Source: Eubacterium multiforme (GTDB lineage: Bacteria; Bacillota; Clostridia; Clostridiales; Clostridiaceae). Taken from it: a DNA stretch of 64,000 bases. The notes beneath the pieces were generated by a model. The model was not told the origin of the DNA and ran no database searches. It worked only from the letters and a program-made list of their open reading frames with translations. The stretch is taken from positions 248,001-312,000 of the forward strand of contig NZ_JAUSUF010000001.1 of NCBI RefSeq assembly GCF_030813415.1, read 5' to 3'. Each line of letters opens with the position of its first letter. Within the stretch, counting starts at the first letter, position 1. The position numbers were made by a program, and so were the translations under genes. Shown here piece by piece: positions 54,239-62,532 of the stretch.

Positions 54239-54667
54239 CTATTTTTTATATTTTTTAATCATTAACTTTGTTCCTTCAATACCTGTAATAATAAATTGAT
54301 CCCCCTTTTTAATTTCCTCTCCTTCATTTATTACAGTCCAATATACACCTCCTACCTTAACTAATCCTGTTTCTTTAATGATTTTCTCTGAGTCCAAAAT
54401 CAAACCAATATAAGTTTCCTCCATTAATGGAGTTGTTTTTATATCAGTTTTAAATTTTTTCTTTGCCCAAGGATAACCAATACCTATAGCTATTAAACTA
54501 ACTACAGTAAATACTATAATTTGTACTAAAAGACTAAAGTTTAATAGATCACAAAGAACAGCAGCTATAGCTCCAAGTCCAATCCAAGAAAATAGAAAAG
54601 CACTAGTAGCTAAATCAATGATAACCATTGCAATAGCAATTCCAATCCACACTAAAATTAAATGCAT
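54239..54667 (-). CDS. NfeD family membrane protein
   Basis: A 142-residue short-form NfeD: about three TM segments in the first 70 residues (ILVWIGIAIAMVIIDLATS, LLVQIIVFTVVSLIAIGIG), then a C-terminal OB-fold (TGLVKVGGVYWTVINEGE). It is the first gene of the pair with the SPFH protein and presumably interacts with it. Ribosome binding site GGAGGGGGAAA. Intact. Confidence 0.92.
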   Translation of the reverse strand: MHLILVWIGIAIAMVIIDLATSAFLFSWIGLGAIAAVLCDLLNFSLLVQIIVFTVVSLIAIGIGYPWAKKKFKTDIKTTPLMEETYIGLILDSEKIIKETGLVKVGGVYWTVINEGEEIKKGDQFIITGIEGTKLMIKKYKK

Positions 54668-54952
54668 TTTTCCCCCTCCTTTTTAGATATTTCAATTATA
54701 TCATTTAAATGTATAATTATCCTTGAATTTTACAATTTCAGTAATTGAATTTTGTAATTTAATTATATATTCTTTATTATCCCTTTACAAATTTTATTTT
54801 AACCTTTTAAAAGGTATTTGATACTATTTAAAGACGACTTAATAAACTTCTCTCTTGTTTTCATTGATTTTCTAATATTTTCATCTTATTATTGTTATAT
54901 GTATAGTAAAGACTATTAGTACTACTAAATATAAATTGGAGATGATAAATTT

Positions 54953-56860
54953 ATGGATTTTATAAAAATTGCATCAGCATGTCCAAAAACTAAAGTTGCT
55001 GATATTGAATATAATGTAACTGAAATTTTAAATTGTATAAATTCTGCAAAGGAAAAGGGTGTAAAGGCAATTGTCTTTCCAGAACTATCTATAACTTCAT
55101 ATTCTTGTAGTGACCTTTTCCTTCAAGATACATTAATAAAAGAATCATTAAATGGTTTAGTTAAAATCATGGTTGAAACATCAAAATTAGATATGTTAAT
55201 AGCTGTTGGTGCTCCTCTTTTAAAGGGGTATACCCTTTATAACTGTGCCTACATTTTATTTAAAGGAAAAATTCTTGGAATAGTTCCAAAATCCTTTGTT
55301 CCAAATTATAGTGAGTTTTATGAAAAAAGATGGTTTTCTGAAGGTATTGGAATAATTAATGAAAAAGTTGATCTTCCTTTCCAAAAAAATATTCCTTTTG
55401 GAACTGATTTAATTTTCTCATCAGATTCCTTTAATTTTGGTGTAGAAATATGTGAAGATTTATGGGTAACAATTCCACCAAGTTCTTATCTTTCACTACT
55501 AGGAGCAAATATTATTTTTAACTTGTCAGCATCAAATGAGCTTGTCTCTAAAGCAGATTATAGAAAAGATTTAATTGCTAATCAGAGTGCTCGTTCAATT
55601 TGTGCTTATATATATTCTTCTGCTGGTGTTTTTGAATCCTCTACAGACCTTTTATTTAGTGGTCATTTATTAATAGGAGAAAATGGAACAATATTAAAAG
55701 AAAATGAAAGATTCCAAAGGGAAAATGAAATTATATATGCAGATATTGATGTATTTAGATTAAAAGCTGAAAGACTTAAAAATGTAAGTTTTAGAGATTC
55801 TTCAAAAATAACTCCTTTTATGCCAAGAATAATAAACTTCAATTTTGAATCAGTAAATTTAAATAAATTTGATAGATATATAGACAAACATCCCTTTGTT
55901 CCTTCTAAAAAAGAAGAGATGGAACAAAGATGTAAAGAAATATTCAACATTCAATCCTCTGCTTTAGCTAAGAGATTGGAACATGTTAATCTAAAAAAAG
56001 CTGTTGTTGGAATATCTGGAGGTCTTGATTCAACTTTAGCTCTTCTTGTAATTGTTAAAACATTTAAATTACTTAATATTGATAATAAAAATATAATTAC
56101 AATTACAATGCCTGGCTTTGGAACTACTGATAGAACTTACAATAATGCTTTAACTTTATGTAAAGAACTTGGCTGTGATTTAAGAGAAATAAATATTGTT
56201 AAAGCTTGTCTTAGACATTTTGAAGATATTGGTCATGATAAAGAAATTCATGATGTTACTTATGAAAATGTTCAAGCAAGAGAAAGAACTCAAATTCTTA
56301 TGGATATAGCTAATAAAGAAGGGGGAATATTAGTTGGTACTGGTGATCTTTCTGAATTAGCTCTTGGATGGTGTACATATAATGGAGACCATATGTCTAT
56401 GTACTCAGTTAATCCATCAATTCCAAAAACATTAGTTAGATATTTAGTAAAATATGTTGCAGAAAATGAATCTACTGAAAAAGTATGCGAAACTTTATTA
56501 GATATATTAGATACTCCAGTAAGTCCAGAACTTCTTCCAAAGGATAAAACTACTGGAGAAATAGTTCAAAAAACAGAAGACATTGTAGGGCCATATGAAT
56601 TACATGACTTTTTCCTATATCATTTTATAAAGCATGGCTCATCAAAGGAAAGAATACTTTTCTTAGCAGAACATGCATTTAAAGGTTACTACTCAAAGGA
56701 AACAATAGAAAAATGGCTTGATAAATTCCTTTGGAGATTCTTCTCTCAACAATTTAAGAGAAGTGCCTTACCTGATGGTCCTAAAGTTGGAAGTATTTCT
56801 TTAAGCCCTCGTGGTGACTTTAGAATGCCATCTGATGCATCAGTAAATTCTTTTAAATAA
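54953..56860 (+). CDS. nadE: Glutamine-dependent NAD+ synthetase
   Basis: Converts deamido-NAD to NAD using glutamine-derived ammonia. In its 635 residues the N-terminal nitrilase-type glutaminase (about 1-290) has Glu44 in VFPELSITSY, a Lys in the KSFVPNYSEFYEKRWF region and the nucleophile Cys in GVEICEDLW. The C-terminal synthetase (about 320-635) has the PP-loop GISGGLDSTLAL and GTGDLSELALGW. Start ATG 54953 has GGAGATGAT upstream. Single gene with strong terminator. The 285 bp upstream carry no clear riboswitch. Confidence 0.96.
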   Translation: MDFIKIASACPKTKVADIEYNVTEILNCINSAKEKGVKAIVFPELSITSYSCSDLFLQDTLIKESLNGLVKIMVETSKLDMLIAVGAPLLKGYTLYNCAYILFKGKILGIVPKSFVPNYSEFYEKRWFSEGIGIINEKVDLPFQKNIPFGTDLIFSSDSFNFGVEICEDLWVTIPPSSYLSLLGANIIFNLSASNELVSKADYRKDLIANQSARSICAYIYSSAGVFESSTDLLFSGHLLIGENGTILKENERFQRENEIIYADIDVFRLKAERLKNVSFRDSSKITPFMPRIINFNFESVNLNKFDRYIDKHPFVPSKKEEMEQRCKEIFNIQSSALAKRLEHVNLKKAVVGISGGLDSTLALLVIVKTFKLLNIDNKNIITITMPGFGTTDRTYNNALTLCKELGCDLREINIVKACLRHFEDIGHDKEIHDVTYENVQARERTQILMDIANKEGGILVGTGDLSELALGWCTYNGDHMSMYSVNPSIPKTLVRYLVKYVAENESTEKVCETLLDILDTPVSPELLPKDKTTGEIVQKTEDIVGPYELHDFFLYHFIKHGSSKERILFLAEHAFKGYYSKETIEKWLDKFLWRFFSQQFKRSALPDGPKVGSISLSPRGDFRMPSDASVNSFK

Positions 56861-56868
56861 ATTTAAAT

Positions 56869-56907
56869 AAAAAAGGAGTAACTTAAAAAATAAGTTACTC
56901 CTTTTTT
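56869..56907. terminator. Bidirectional terminator after nadE
   Basis: AAAAAAGGAGTAACTTA paired with TAAGTTACTCCTTTTTT, 5-nt loop, between convergent nadE and the kinase gene. Confidence 0.92.
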
Positions 56908-56924
56908 GATTATTGAATTTTTAT

Positions 56925-57578
56925 TTATTTTTCTCTAACCTCTTTAACCTTAGCTTGTACTAATTTAACTAACTCTTCTCTATCATCTTTATTTTTTACT
57001 ACATCCATCTTATCCATATCTATTATTAATACCTCAGAAGCATTATAACAATTTTCTACCCATTCATCATAACCTTCCCATAAAAACTTATAATAATCTT
57101 TTAAATCATCATCTATTTCAAATTCTCTTCCTCTTAGTCTTATTCTATCTAAAACTGTTTCAAAGGATCCCTTTAAATAAACCATTATATCTGGAGCCTT
57201 CTTTGGTAATTCTTTTAATTCTTCCATCATATTATTTAAAAGATTTTCGTATATTGACATCTCTAATTCTGAAATTCTTCCAAGTTCCATATTCTTTTTA
57301 GCAAAATACCAATCTTCATAAATAGATCTATCTAAAATATTATCATTTTTCACTAATGCTTCTTTTATGCTCTTAAATCTAGTATTTAAAAAATATAATT
57401 GTAAAAGAAAAGGATACCTTTTCTTATTTATCTCTTCTTCAGATTCACTATAAAATAGAGGTAATATTGGATTGTCATCTACACTTTCATAAAAAACCTC
57501 TGAATTAAAATGTTCTCCTAGAATTTTAGCTACAGAACTTTTTCCAAGTCCTATCATTCCACCAACAACTATCAACAT
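56925..57578 (-). CDS. Deoxynucleoside kinase (dAK/dGK type)
   Basis: Salvages deoxynucleosides by 5' phosphorylation. The 217-residue P-loop kinase has GGMIGLGKSSVAK at residues 6-18, the DRS-type motif ILDRSIYEDW near 83, and the lid arginines in RIRLRGREFE near 145. The length fits the family. Whether it prefers deoxyadenosine or deoxyguanosine cannot be told. It is divergent from the helicase gene. Confidence 0.9.
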   Translation of the reverse strand: MLIVVGGMIGLGKSSVAKILGEHFNSEVFYESVDDNPILPLFYSESEEEINKKRYPFLLQLYFLNTRFKSIKEALVKNDNILDRSIYEDWYFAKKNMELGRISELEMSIYENLLNNMMEELKELPKKAPDIMVYLKGSFETVLDRIRLRGREFEIDDDLKDYYKFLWEGYDEWVENCYNASEVLIIDMDKMDVVKNKDDREELVKLVQAKVKEVREK

Positions 57579-57880
57579 ATCTCACCTGTCCTTAAAAATT
57601 AAATTTCCAGATTATTTACCTATTTCTATAAAATTTCCTATTTATAAGAATACAAATTTTATGTTTTTTAGTCAATAGACTTTTAGTTTTTATTAAATTT
57701 TTCTTTATTTGAAAAAATTTCTTTCAAATTTATAAATATACTTATTATGTAATAGATTACTTAATTAAATATGTCAATCCTCCTTTACAATTACCCATTC
57801 TATAAGATATACTTAGTAAGTTGATAATAATTAATTATAGAATGTACGGTACAAATATATATAAATGAAGGGAAATTTTA
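57579..57880. promoter_or_regulatory. Divergent region upstream of the DEAD-box helicase
   Basis: AT-rich. One inverted repeat, CATTCTATAA (57796-57805) with TTATAGAATG (57835-57844), lies directly before the predicted helicase leader. It could be an operator or part of an autoregulatory 5' UTR, as is common for cold-inducible helicases. Nothing else is supported. Confidence 0.4.
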
Positions 57881-59452
57881 ATGAATAATATAAAATTTGA
57901 AGATTTAAACTTAAGACCAAGTATCTTAAAGGCAATAACTGACTTAGGATATGAGGCACCATCACCAATACAAGCTCAAAGTATACCTCTAGCTACAGAA
58001 GGATACGATCTAATCGGGCAAGCTCAAACAGGAACTGGAAAAACTGCTGCTTTTGGTTGCTCAATACTTAATACTTTTGAGAAAACAAATAATGTTGGTG
58101 CACTAATTCTTACGCCTACAAGAGAACTTGCAATCCAAGTTTATGAAGAGTTTAAGAAACTTACTAAATATGAAAAGTTACAAGTACTACCTGTATATGG
58201 TGGAGATTCAATAACTAAGCAAATAAAGGCATTAAACCAACATGTTGATATAGTTGTTGGAACACCTGGTAGAGTTCTTGATTTAATAAGAAGAAAGAAA
58301 CTTATTTTAAACAAAGCTAAATACCTAATATTAGATGAAGCTGACGAAATGCTTAATATGGGATTTATAGATGATATTGAAAGTGTTATAGAAGAACTTC
58401 CAGATGATCGTCAAACACTTTTATTCTCTGCTACAATGCCACCTCAAATAAAGAAATTAGCTAACAAATACATGAAGAAAGATGCTAAGCATATAGAAAT
58501 TAAAAGAGTTGCTATGACAGTATCTAAGATAGAACAAAAGTATTTTGAAGTTAATCATAAAAATAAATTTGAAGCATTATGTAGAGTTTTAGATTTTGAT
58601 GCTCCAGAAATTGCTATAATATTCTGTAAGACTAAAAAAGGCGTTGATGAATTAGTTCAAGAAATGCAAAGCAAAAACTATGTTGTTGAGGGAATGCACG
58701 GAGATATGTCTCAAGTTCATAGAATGAAAACTTTAAAAAGATTTAAAGAAGGTTCTTTAAACTTCTTAGTTGCAACTGATGTTGCTGCAAGAGGAATAGA
58801 CGTTGAAGGCGTTACACACGTTATAAACTACGACTTAACTCAAGATGTAGAAAGTTATGTTCATAGAATTGGAAGAACAGGAAGAGCTAATAAAGAAGGT
58901 ACTGCTTATTCATTCATTACTCCAAGAGAAAATGGAATGATGAGAGAAATTAAAAAAGTAACTAAAGGTATTATAGAAAAAGGAACTATACCTACAGTTG
59001 ATGAAATACTTGAAAAGAAACTTCAAAATAAGTATTCAAGTATAGAAGGTGCTCTTGAAAAGAAAGCTTACAAAAAGTATTTACCACTTGCTGAAAGCAT
59101 AGCTGAAAACTTTGATCCTGTTGATGCCATTGCTGCATTATTAAAAATGCAATTTGACAATGAAATGTCTTTTGATTACAAAGAAAATGCATTAACAGCT
59201 CCAAAGTCAGAAGAAGTTAGACTATTCTTCTCAATAGGTAAGAGAGATAAACTTTCACCTAAGACTTTTGTTAAATTTATTGTAGATAGAGCTAGAGTAA
59301 ATGGTTCTAAAATAAATAAAATTGACATACTTGAAAACTTCTCTTTTGTTTCTGTAGAACCAGATATACAAAAGAAAATTATTGAAAAATGTTCAGGATT
59401 AAAACTTAACGGAAGAAGAGTTAATGTTGAAGTAGCAACAAAAAGAAGATAA
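57881..59452 (+). CDS. DEAD-box ATP-dependent RNA helicase with DbpA-like C-terminal domain
   Basis: Remodels structured RNA, with likely roles in ribosome assembly or mRNA decay. The 523-residue protein has Q motif YEAPSPIQAQSIP, motif I AQTGTGKTAA, Ib TPGRVLDL, II LDEADEML, III FSATMPP, V ATDVAARGIDVEG and VI HRIGRTGRAN. The last 75 residues (VRLFFSIGKRDKLSPKTFV to the end) form a DbpA-type RRM-like domain, which in DbpA recognises 23S rRNA helix 92. Ribosome binding site AAGGGAA. Single gene, with terminator directly after it. Confidence 0.94.
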   Translation: MNNIKFEDLNLRPSILKAITDLGYEAPSPIQAQSIPLATEGYDLIGQAQTGTGKTAAFGCSILNTFEKTNNVGALILTPTRELAIQVYEEFKKLTKYEKLQVLPVYGGDSITKQIKALNQHVDIVVGTPGRVLDLIRRKKLILNKAKYLILDEADEMLNMGFIDDIESVIEELPDDRQTLLFSATMPPQIKKLANKYMKKDAKHIEIKRVAMTVSKIEQKYFEVNHKNKFEALCRVLDFDAPEIAIIFCKTKKGVDELVQEMQSKNYVVEGMHGDMSQVHRMKTLKRFKEGSLNFLVATDVAARGIDVEGVTHVINYDLTQDVESYVHRIGRTGRANKEGTAYSFITPRENGMMREIKKVTKGIIEKGTIPTVDEILEKKLQNKYSSIEGALEKKAYKKYLPLAESIAENFDPVDAIAALLKMQFDNEMSFDYKENALTAPKSEEVRLFFSIGKRDKLSPKTFVKFIVDRARVNGSKINKIDILENFSFVSVEPDIQKKIIEKCSGLKLNGRRVNVEVATKRR

Positions 59453-59457
59453 ATTTT

Positions 59458-59487
59458 AAGCAGGGTTTACCAAAACCTTGCTTTTTT
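59458..59487 (+). terminator. Terminator of the helicase gene
   Basis: AAGCAGGGTTT paired with AAACCTTGCTT (one G-U), followed by seven T. Confidence 0.9.
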
Positions 59488-59555
59488 TATTTTATTTACT
59501 TTAAAACAGCTCTTTATTTTTAATTAAAATAAATATTTTATTTAAAAATAAAAAA

Positions 59556-59591
59556 GGAAAGAGTAGTTTTTAATTAATTACTACTCTTTCC
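59556..59591 (-). terminator. Terminator of the 43-residue gene
   Basis: GGAAAGAGTAGT (59556-59567) pairs perfectly with ACTACTCTTTCC (59580-59591); U-rich tract follows on the minus strand. It supports the reading that a small transcript exists here. Confidence 0.9.
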
Positions 59592-59628
59592 TACCTATCC
59601 TCTATAAACATAAAAATTTATATCCTTT

Positions 59629-59760
59629 CTATTTTGAAGATAATTTTTCTGATAATCTTTTTAAATCTTTAAGATTTAATGATGAAAGACTTTTTCTAGT
59701 ATATTTATTTTTAGATGAGTTGTTTCTTATTCTTGATATAAATACTTCTCTATAATTCAT
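59629..59760 (-). CDS. Small basic protein, 43 residues, unknown function
   Basis: ATG at 59760 stands five bases after GGGGGAG, one of the strongest ribosome binding sites in the window. The frame gives MNYREVFISRIRNNSSKNKY, then TRKSLSSLNLKDLKRLSEKL and SSK. The protein is strongly basic, and its last 17 residues could form an amphipathic helix. A 12-bp terminator hairpin follows 37 bases after the stop on the same strand, so the gene has a start signal and an end signal of its own. I know no family for it; a ribosome-, RNA- or membrane-associated small protein are all possible. Confidence 0.7.
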   Translation of the reverse strand: MNYREVFISRIRNNSSKNKYTRKSLSSLNLKDLKRLSEKLSSK

Positions 59761-59872
59761 TTAACTCCCCCCTTTTTTTAATTTTATCTATTATTATAAT
59801 TATTTATATTATAGTTGTCAAATATAAATTACAAAAATGCCAGATATATACATATATACACTGGCACTCTTG

Positions 59873-60727
59873 TTATCCCAAATATGAAACTGCACTAAGT
59901 GCAGCAATATTGCCTTCTCCAGCAGATTTTATATATTGATAAGGCTTACCTACACAATCTCCTGCTGCAAAACATCCCTTAATATTTGTACGCATTAATC
60001 TATCTACTTTAATGTGTCCATCTTCTATTTCAAGACCTGGAACTAATTGAGTTGGTGGAACAGCATTTTTTAATAAAAATACTCCATCTGTTTCTAACTC
60101 TTTTCCACCTTTAAATATTATTTTAGAAACTTTTGAATCCCCTAAAATCTCTAAAGGTCTATCATCTATAATATTTATTCCTTTGTCTAATTTATAATTA
60201 CCTTTATACATTGGAACAAAGAAAACTTCTTCTGCTAATTCATTAACAAAATTTGCTTCTTCTTCCCCTTCTTCTGTATAACTTATTATTGTTACTTTCT
60301 TGCCCTTATAAAGTGGAGCATCACAGGTTGCACAATATCCAACCCCTCTTCCAAGGAATTCTTCCTCTCCCTTTAATGGTTTAGTGTACTCTGTACCTGT
60401 TGCCAGTATAACTGATTTAGCTTCATACATCTTTTGGTTAACCATTAAAGCGAAATAATCTCCCATAGAATATATGTTATTTATTCTTTCACTTACAATT
60501 TCAATTCCCATTTTATCTAAATGGCTTTGAAAATCATTTAAAAGATCTTTACCTGTACCTGAAGTAAAACCAAGGTAATTATTAACTTTTGGAGCTTTTT
60601 CTAACTTATCACTAAGATTTTTGCTTCCAAAAATTATAAAAGATTTATTTCTGATTTTTGCATTTAGTGCTGCTGATAAACCTGCAGGTCCACTTCCAAC
60701 TATTGCAATATCATATCTTTTTTCCAT
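59873..60727 (-). CDS. Thioredoxin reductase-like flavoprotein, probably ferredoxin-linked (FFTR type)
   Basis: Reduces thioredoxin encoded next door. The 284-residue protein has the FAD motif GSGPAG at residues 11-16, the redox-active CATC at C132-C135 and the C-terminal FAD motif GCFAAGDCVG. Where NADPH-dependent enzymes have GGGxSA and a basic HRR patch, this one reads IISYTEEGEEEA (148-159), acidic and without the glycine motif. That matches the ferredoxin-dependent flavin thioredoxin reductases described in clostridia, which do not use NADPH. The electron donor is inference. It starts 12 bases after trxA in the same operon. Confidence 0.88.
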   Translation of the reverse strand: MEKRYDIAIVGSGPAGLSAALNAKIRNKSFIIFGSKNLSDKLEKAPKVNNYLGFTSGTGKDLLNDFQSHLDKMGIEIVSERINNIYSMGDYFALMVNQKMYEAKSVILATGTEYTKPLKGEEEFLGRGVGYCATCDAPLYKGKKVTIISYTEEGEEEANFVNELAEEVFFVPMYKGNYKLDKGINIIDDRPLEILGDSKVSKIIFKGGKELETDGVFLLKNAVPPTQLVPGLEIEDGHIKVDRLMRTNIKGCFAAGDCVGKPYQYIKSAGEGNIAALSAVSYLG

Positions 60728-60739
60728 AAAAGTAACCTC

Positions 60740-61054
60740 TTACTTATTCTTTTCAATTAATGCTTTTATTTGATCCTTTGGTAAAAATCCTACAACAGTA
60801 TCAACTTCTTTTCCATCTTTAAATATCTTTAATGTTGGTATACTTTGTATTTGATACTTATTTGCTACATTTGGGCTTTCATCAACATCTATTTTTACAA
60901 ACTTAATATCTTCCATTTCTGTTTCTAATTGTTCTAAAACTGGAGCTATCATCTTACATGGTCCACACCAAGTCGCAAAAAAGTCAACAAGAACTACTCC
61001 CTTTTCATCTATAACTTCTTTATTAAAACTATTATCTCCTATATGTCTTGGCAT
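60740..61054 (-). CDS. trxA: Thioredoxin
   Basis: A dithiol electron carrier of 104 residues. Active site WCGPCK at C30-C33, the cis-proline region SIPTLKIFKDG, and the buried Asp in VDFFATW are all present. The frame is open 26 codons upstream to a start at 61132 with no ribosome binding site. The ATG at 61054 has AGGAGGAAGAAATT, so I start there. The operon trxA-flavoprotein is preceded by a consensus promoter and a CsoR/CstR-like palindrome. Confidence 0.96.
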   Translation of the reverse strand: MPRHIGDNSFNKEVIDEKGVVLVDFFATWCGPCKMIAPVLEQLETEMEDIKFVKIDVDESPNVANKYQIQSIPTLKIFKDGKEVDTVVGFLPKDQIKALIEKNK

Positions 61055-61073
61055 AATTTCTTCCTCCTGTTTT

Positions 61074-61132
61074 ATACCCCTAAGGGGTATGTCTTTTTTA
61101 TTTATAATATACCTTTTTATATTATTAGTCAA
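61074..61132 (-). promoter_or_regulatory. Promoter and CsoR/CstR-like operator of the thioredoxin operon
   Basis: Minus strand TTGACT (61132-61127), 17-bp spacer, TATTAT (61109-61104). ATACCCC-TAA-GGGGTAT at 61074-61090 lies at about +8 to +24. ATACCCC/GGGGTAT arms are characteristic of operators of the CsoR/CstR family, which sense Cu(I) or persulfide. The remaining stretch 61133-61351 shows nothing further. Confidence 0.75.
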
Positions 61133-61351
61133 TACTATTTTAAACTATTATTTTTTAATTATTCTTATAAAAAAACTTCTATAAACTCTAGTTAAAATAA
61201 GGATTTAAGTATAGTATTAATAATTAATTATAGTTATTTATATATATAGGTCATAATAATTTTTCTTTTTATTCATAAGATCTTCATTCCTACTATTTTT
61301 AACATATACTCATTTTTAAATTTGAGCTTTAGATTATATTAATCTAAATAT

Positions 61352-62512
61352 CTATTTATCGTATATTAATGTTCCAGAATAAATTTTATTTGTTCTAGTT
61401 CCAGGTTTTATTTCACCATTTATTGAATATAAATGCTTTCCATTTAAAATTAAAGCCTCTCCACATGGAGCATTAAATGGTACTTCACCTATTGATTTCC
61501 ATGTATTATCCTTTGAATTATAAATTAGTATTTTATTGTTCCATTTAAATTCGTAAGGATCCTTTCCAAAATAACTTTCTTTAAAATCTGATAATTTTTT
61601 GCCTTTTAATGAAGTTAAATTTTTTACTGCATTATCGTATACTTCTTTGTTAAAACCTCCAATTACAAGAATTTCATCATTATTAAGTTTTACTGAATTT
61701 GCTCCTAAAAGAGAAATTTTTTCATTAGAAACTTTAACATCAGCTACCTTACTCCATAAATTATCCTTAATACTATATTTATACCCATCAGTATATGCAA
61801 CTTTATCTCCACCACTAAATATGTATATATTATCTCCTAAAATTTGAGCTACTGGTTGATTCCTAGTAGTTTCTCCTGGAATTGATTTTACTTCCTCTGT
61901 TTTCTTTGTATCTATGTTAAATTTATATACTTTATTACTTGCCTTTCCATTTTGCTTTCCAAGTCCTAAATAAATATCCTTATCTTTTTTAACTGCAAAT
62001 CCATCACTAAAAGTAAATGGTAAATCTCCAATATGTTTTAAATTAACCTTCCCATTTTTATCTGTTGTAATTAAAGATACATTATCTCCTTCTTTTTTAT
62101 TTGGACTTCCTCCTATGTAATATATACCTTCGTCAGCAGTTATAGAACTTCCATATCCAATTTCATAATCTAATGTTGAATGGTTTACTTCCTTCAAACT
62201 TCCATTTTCATCTTTTAATACATATATATCAGGATAATATTTTTTCTTTCCACCCTTTGATGCTGGTTTTTCTGGGAAGTTTGCTCCTCCACCTACAACA
62301 ATAAAATCTTTTGTTTTACCAAAAAGCATTCCAGCTGTACCTATATTTTTGTCAGATCCTTTCTGAGGTGAAAGCTGCCCATCACTTGTCCAAAGAATTT
62401 TCTCTATTTTACTATTGTTATTTTCAACTTGATCTTTCTTTTCTTTATTCCCACATCCAACTAAAATAAGGGGTAATGCTAAGAAAATACTATATTTTAA
62501 TATTTTTTTCAT
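61352..62512 (-). CDS. Kelch-repeat lipoprotein, NanM-like sialate mutarotase family
   Basis: Predicted to speed the anomeric change of N-acetylneuraminate freed by the adjacent sialidase. The 386-residue lipoprotein has the lipobox LILVGCGN near residue 20 and about six beta-propeller blades, with kelch signatures such as FIVVGGGANFPEKPASKGG, GIYYIGGSP, NIYIFSGGDKVAYTDG and EILVIGGF. The gap to the sialidase is 20 bases. It is in the cyclically permuted mutarotase group by general resemblance; catalytic residues were not checked. Confidence 0.82.
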   Translation of the reverse strand: MKKILKYSIFLALPLILVGCGNKEKKDQVENNNSKIEKILWTSDGQLSPQKGSDKNIGTAGMLFGKTKDFIVVGGGANFPEKPASKGGKKKYYPDIYVLKDENGSLKEVNHSTLDYEIGYGSSITADEGIYYIGGSPNKKEGDNVSLITTDKNGKVNLKHIGDLPFTFSDGFAVKKDKDIYLGLGKQNGKASNKVYKFNIDTKKTEEVKSIPGETTRNQPVAQILGDNIYIFSGGDKVAYTDGYKYSIKDNLWSKVADVKVSNEKISLLGANSVKLNNDEILVIGGFNKEVYDNAVKNLTSLKGKKLSDFKESYFGKDPYEFKWNNKILIYNSKDNTWKSIGEVPFNAPCGEALILNGKHLYSINGEIKPGTRTNKIYSGTLIYDK

Positions 62513-62532
62513 ATTATCTATTCCTCCAAAGT

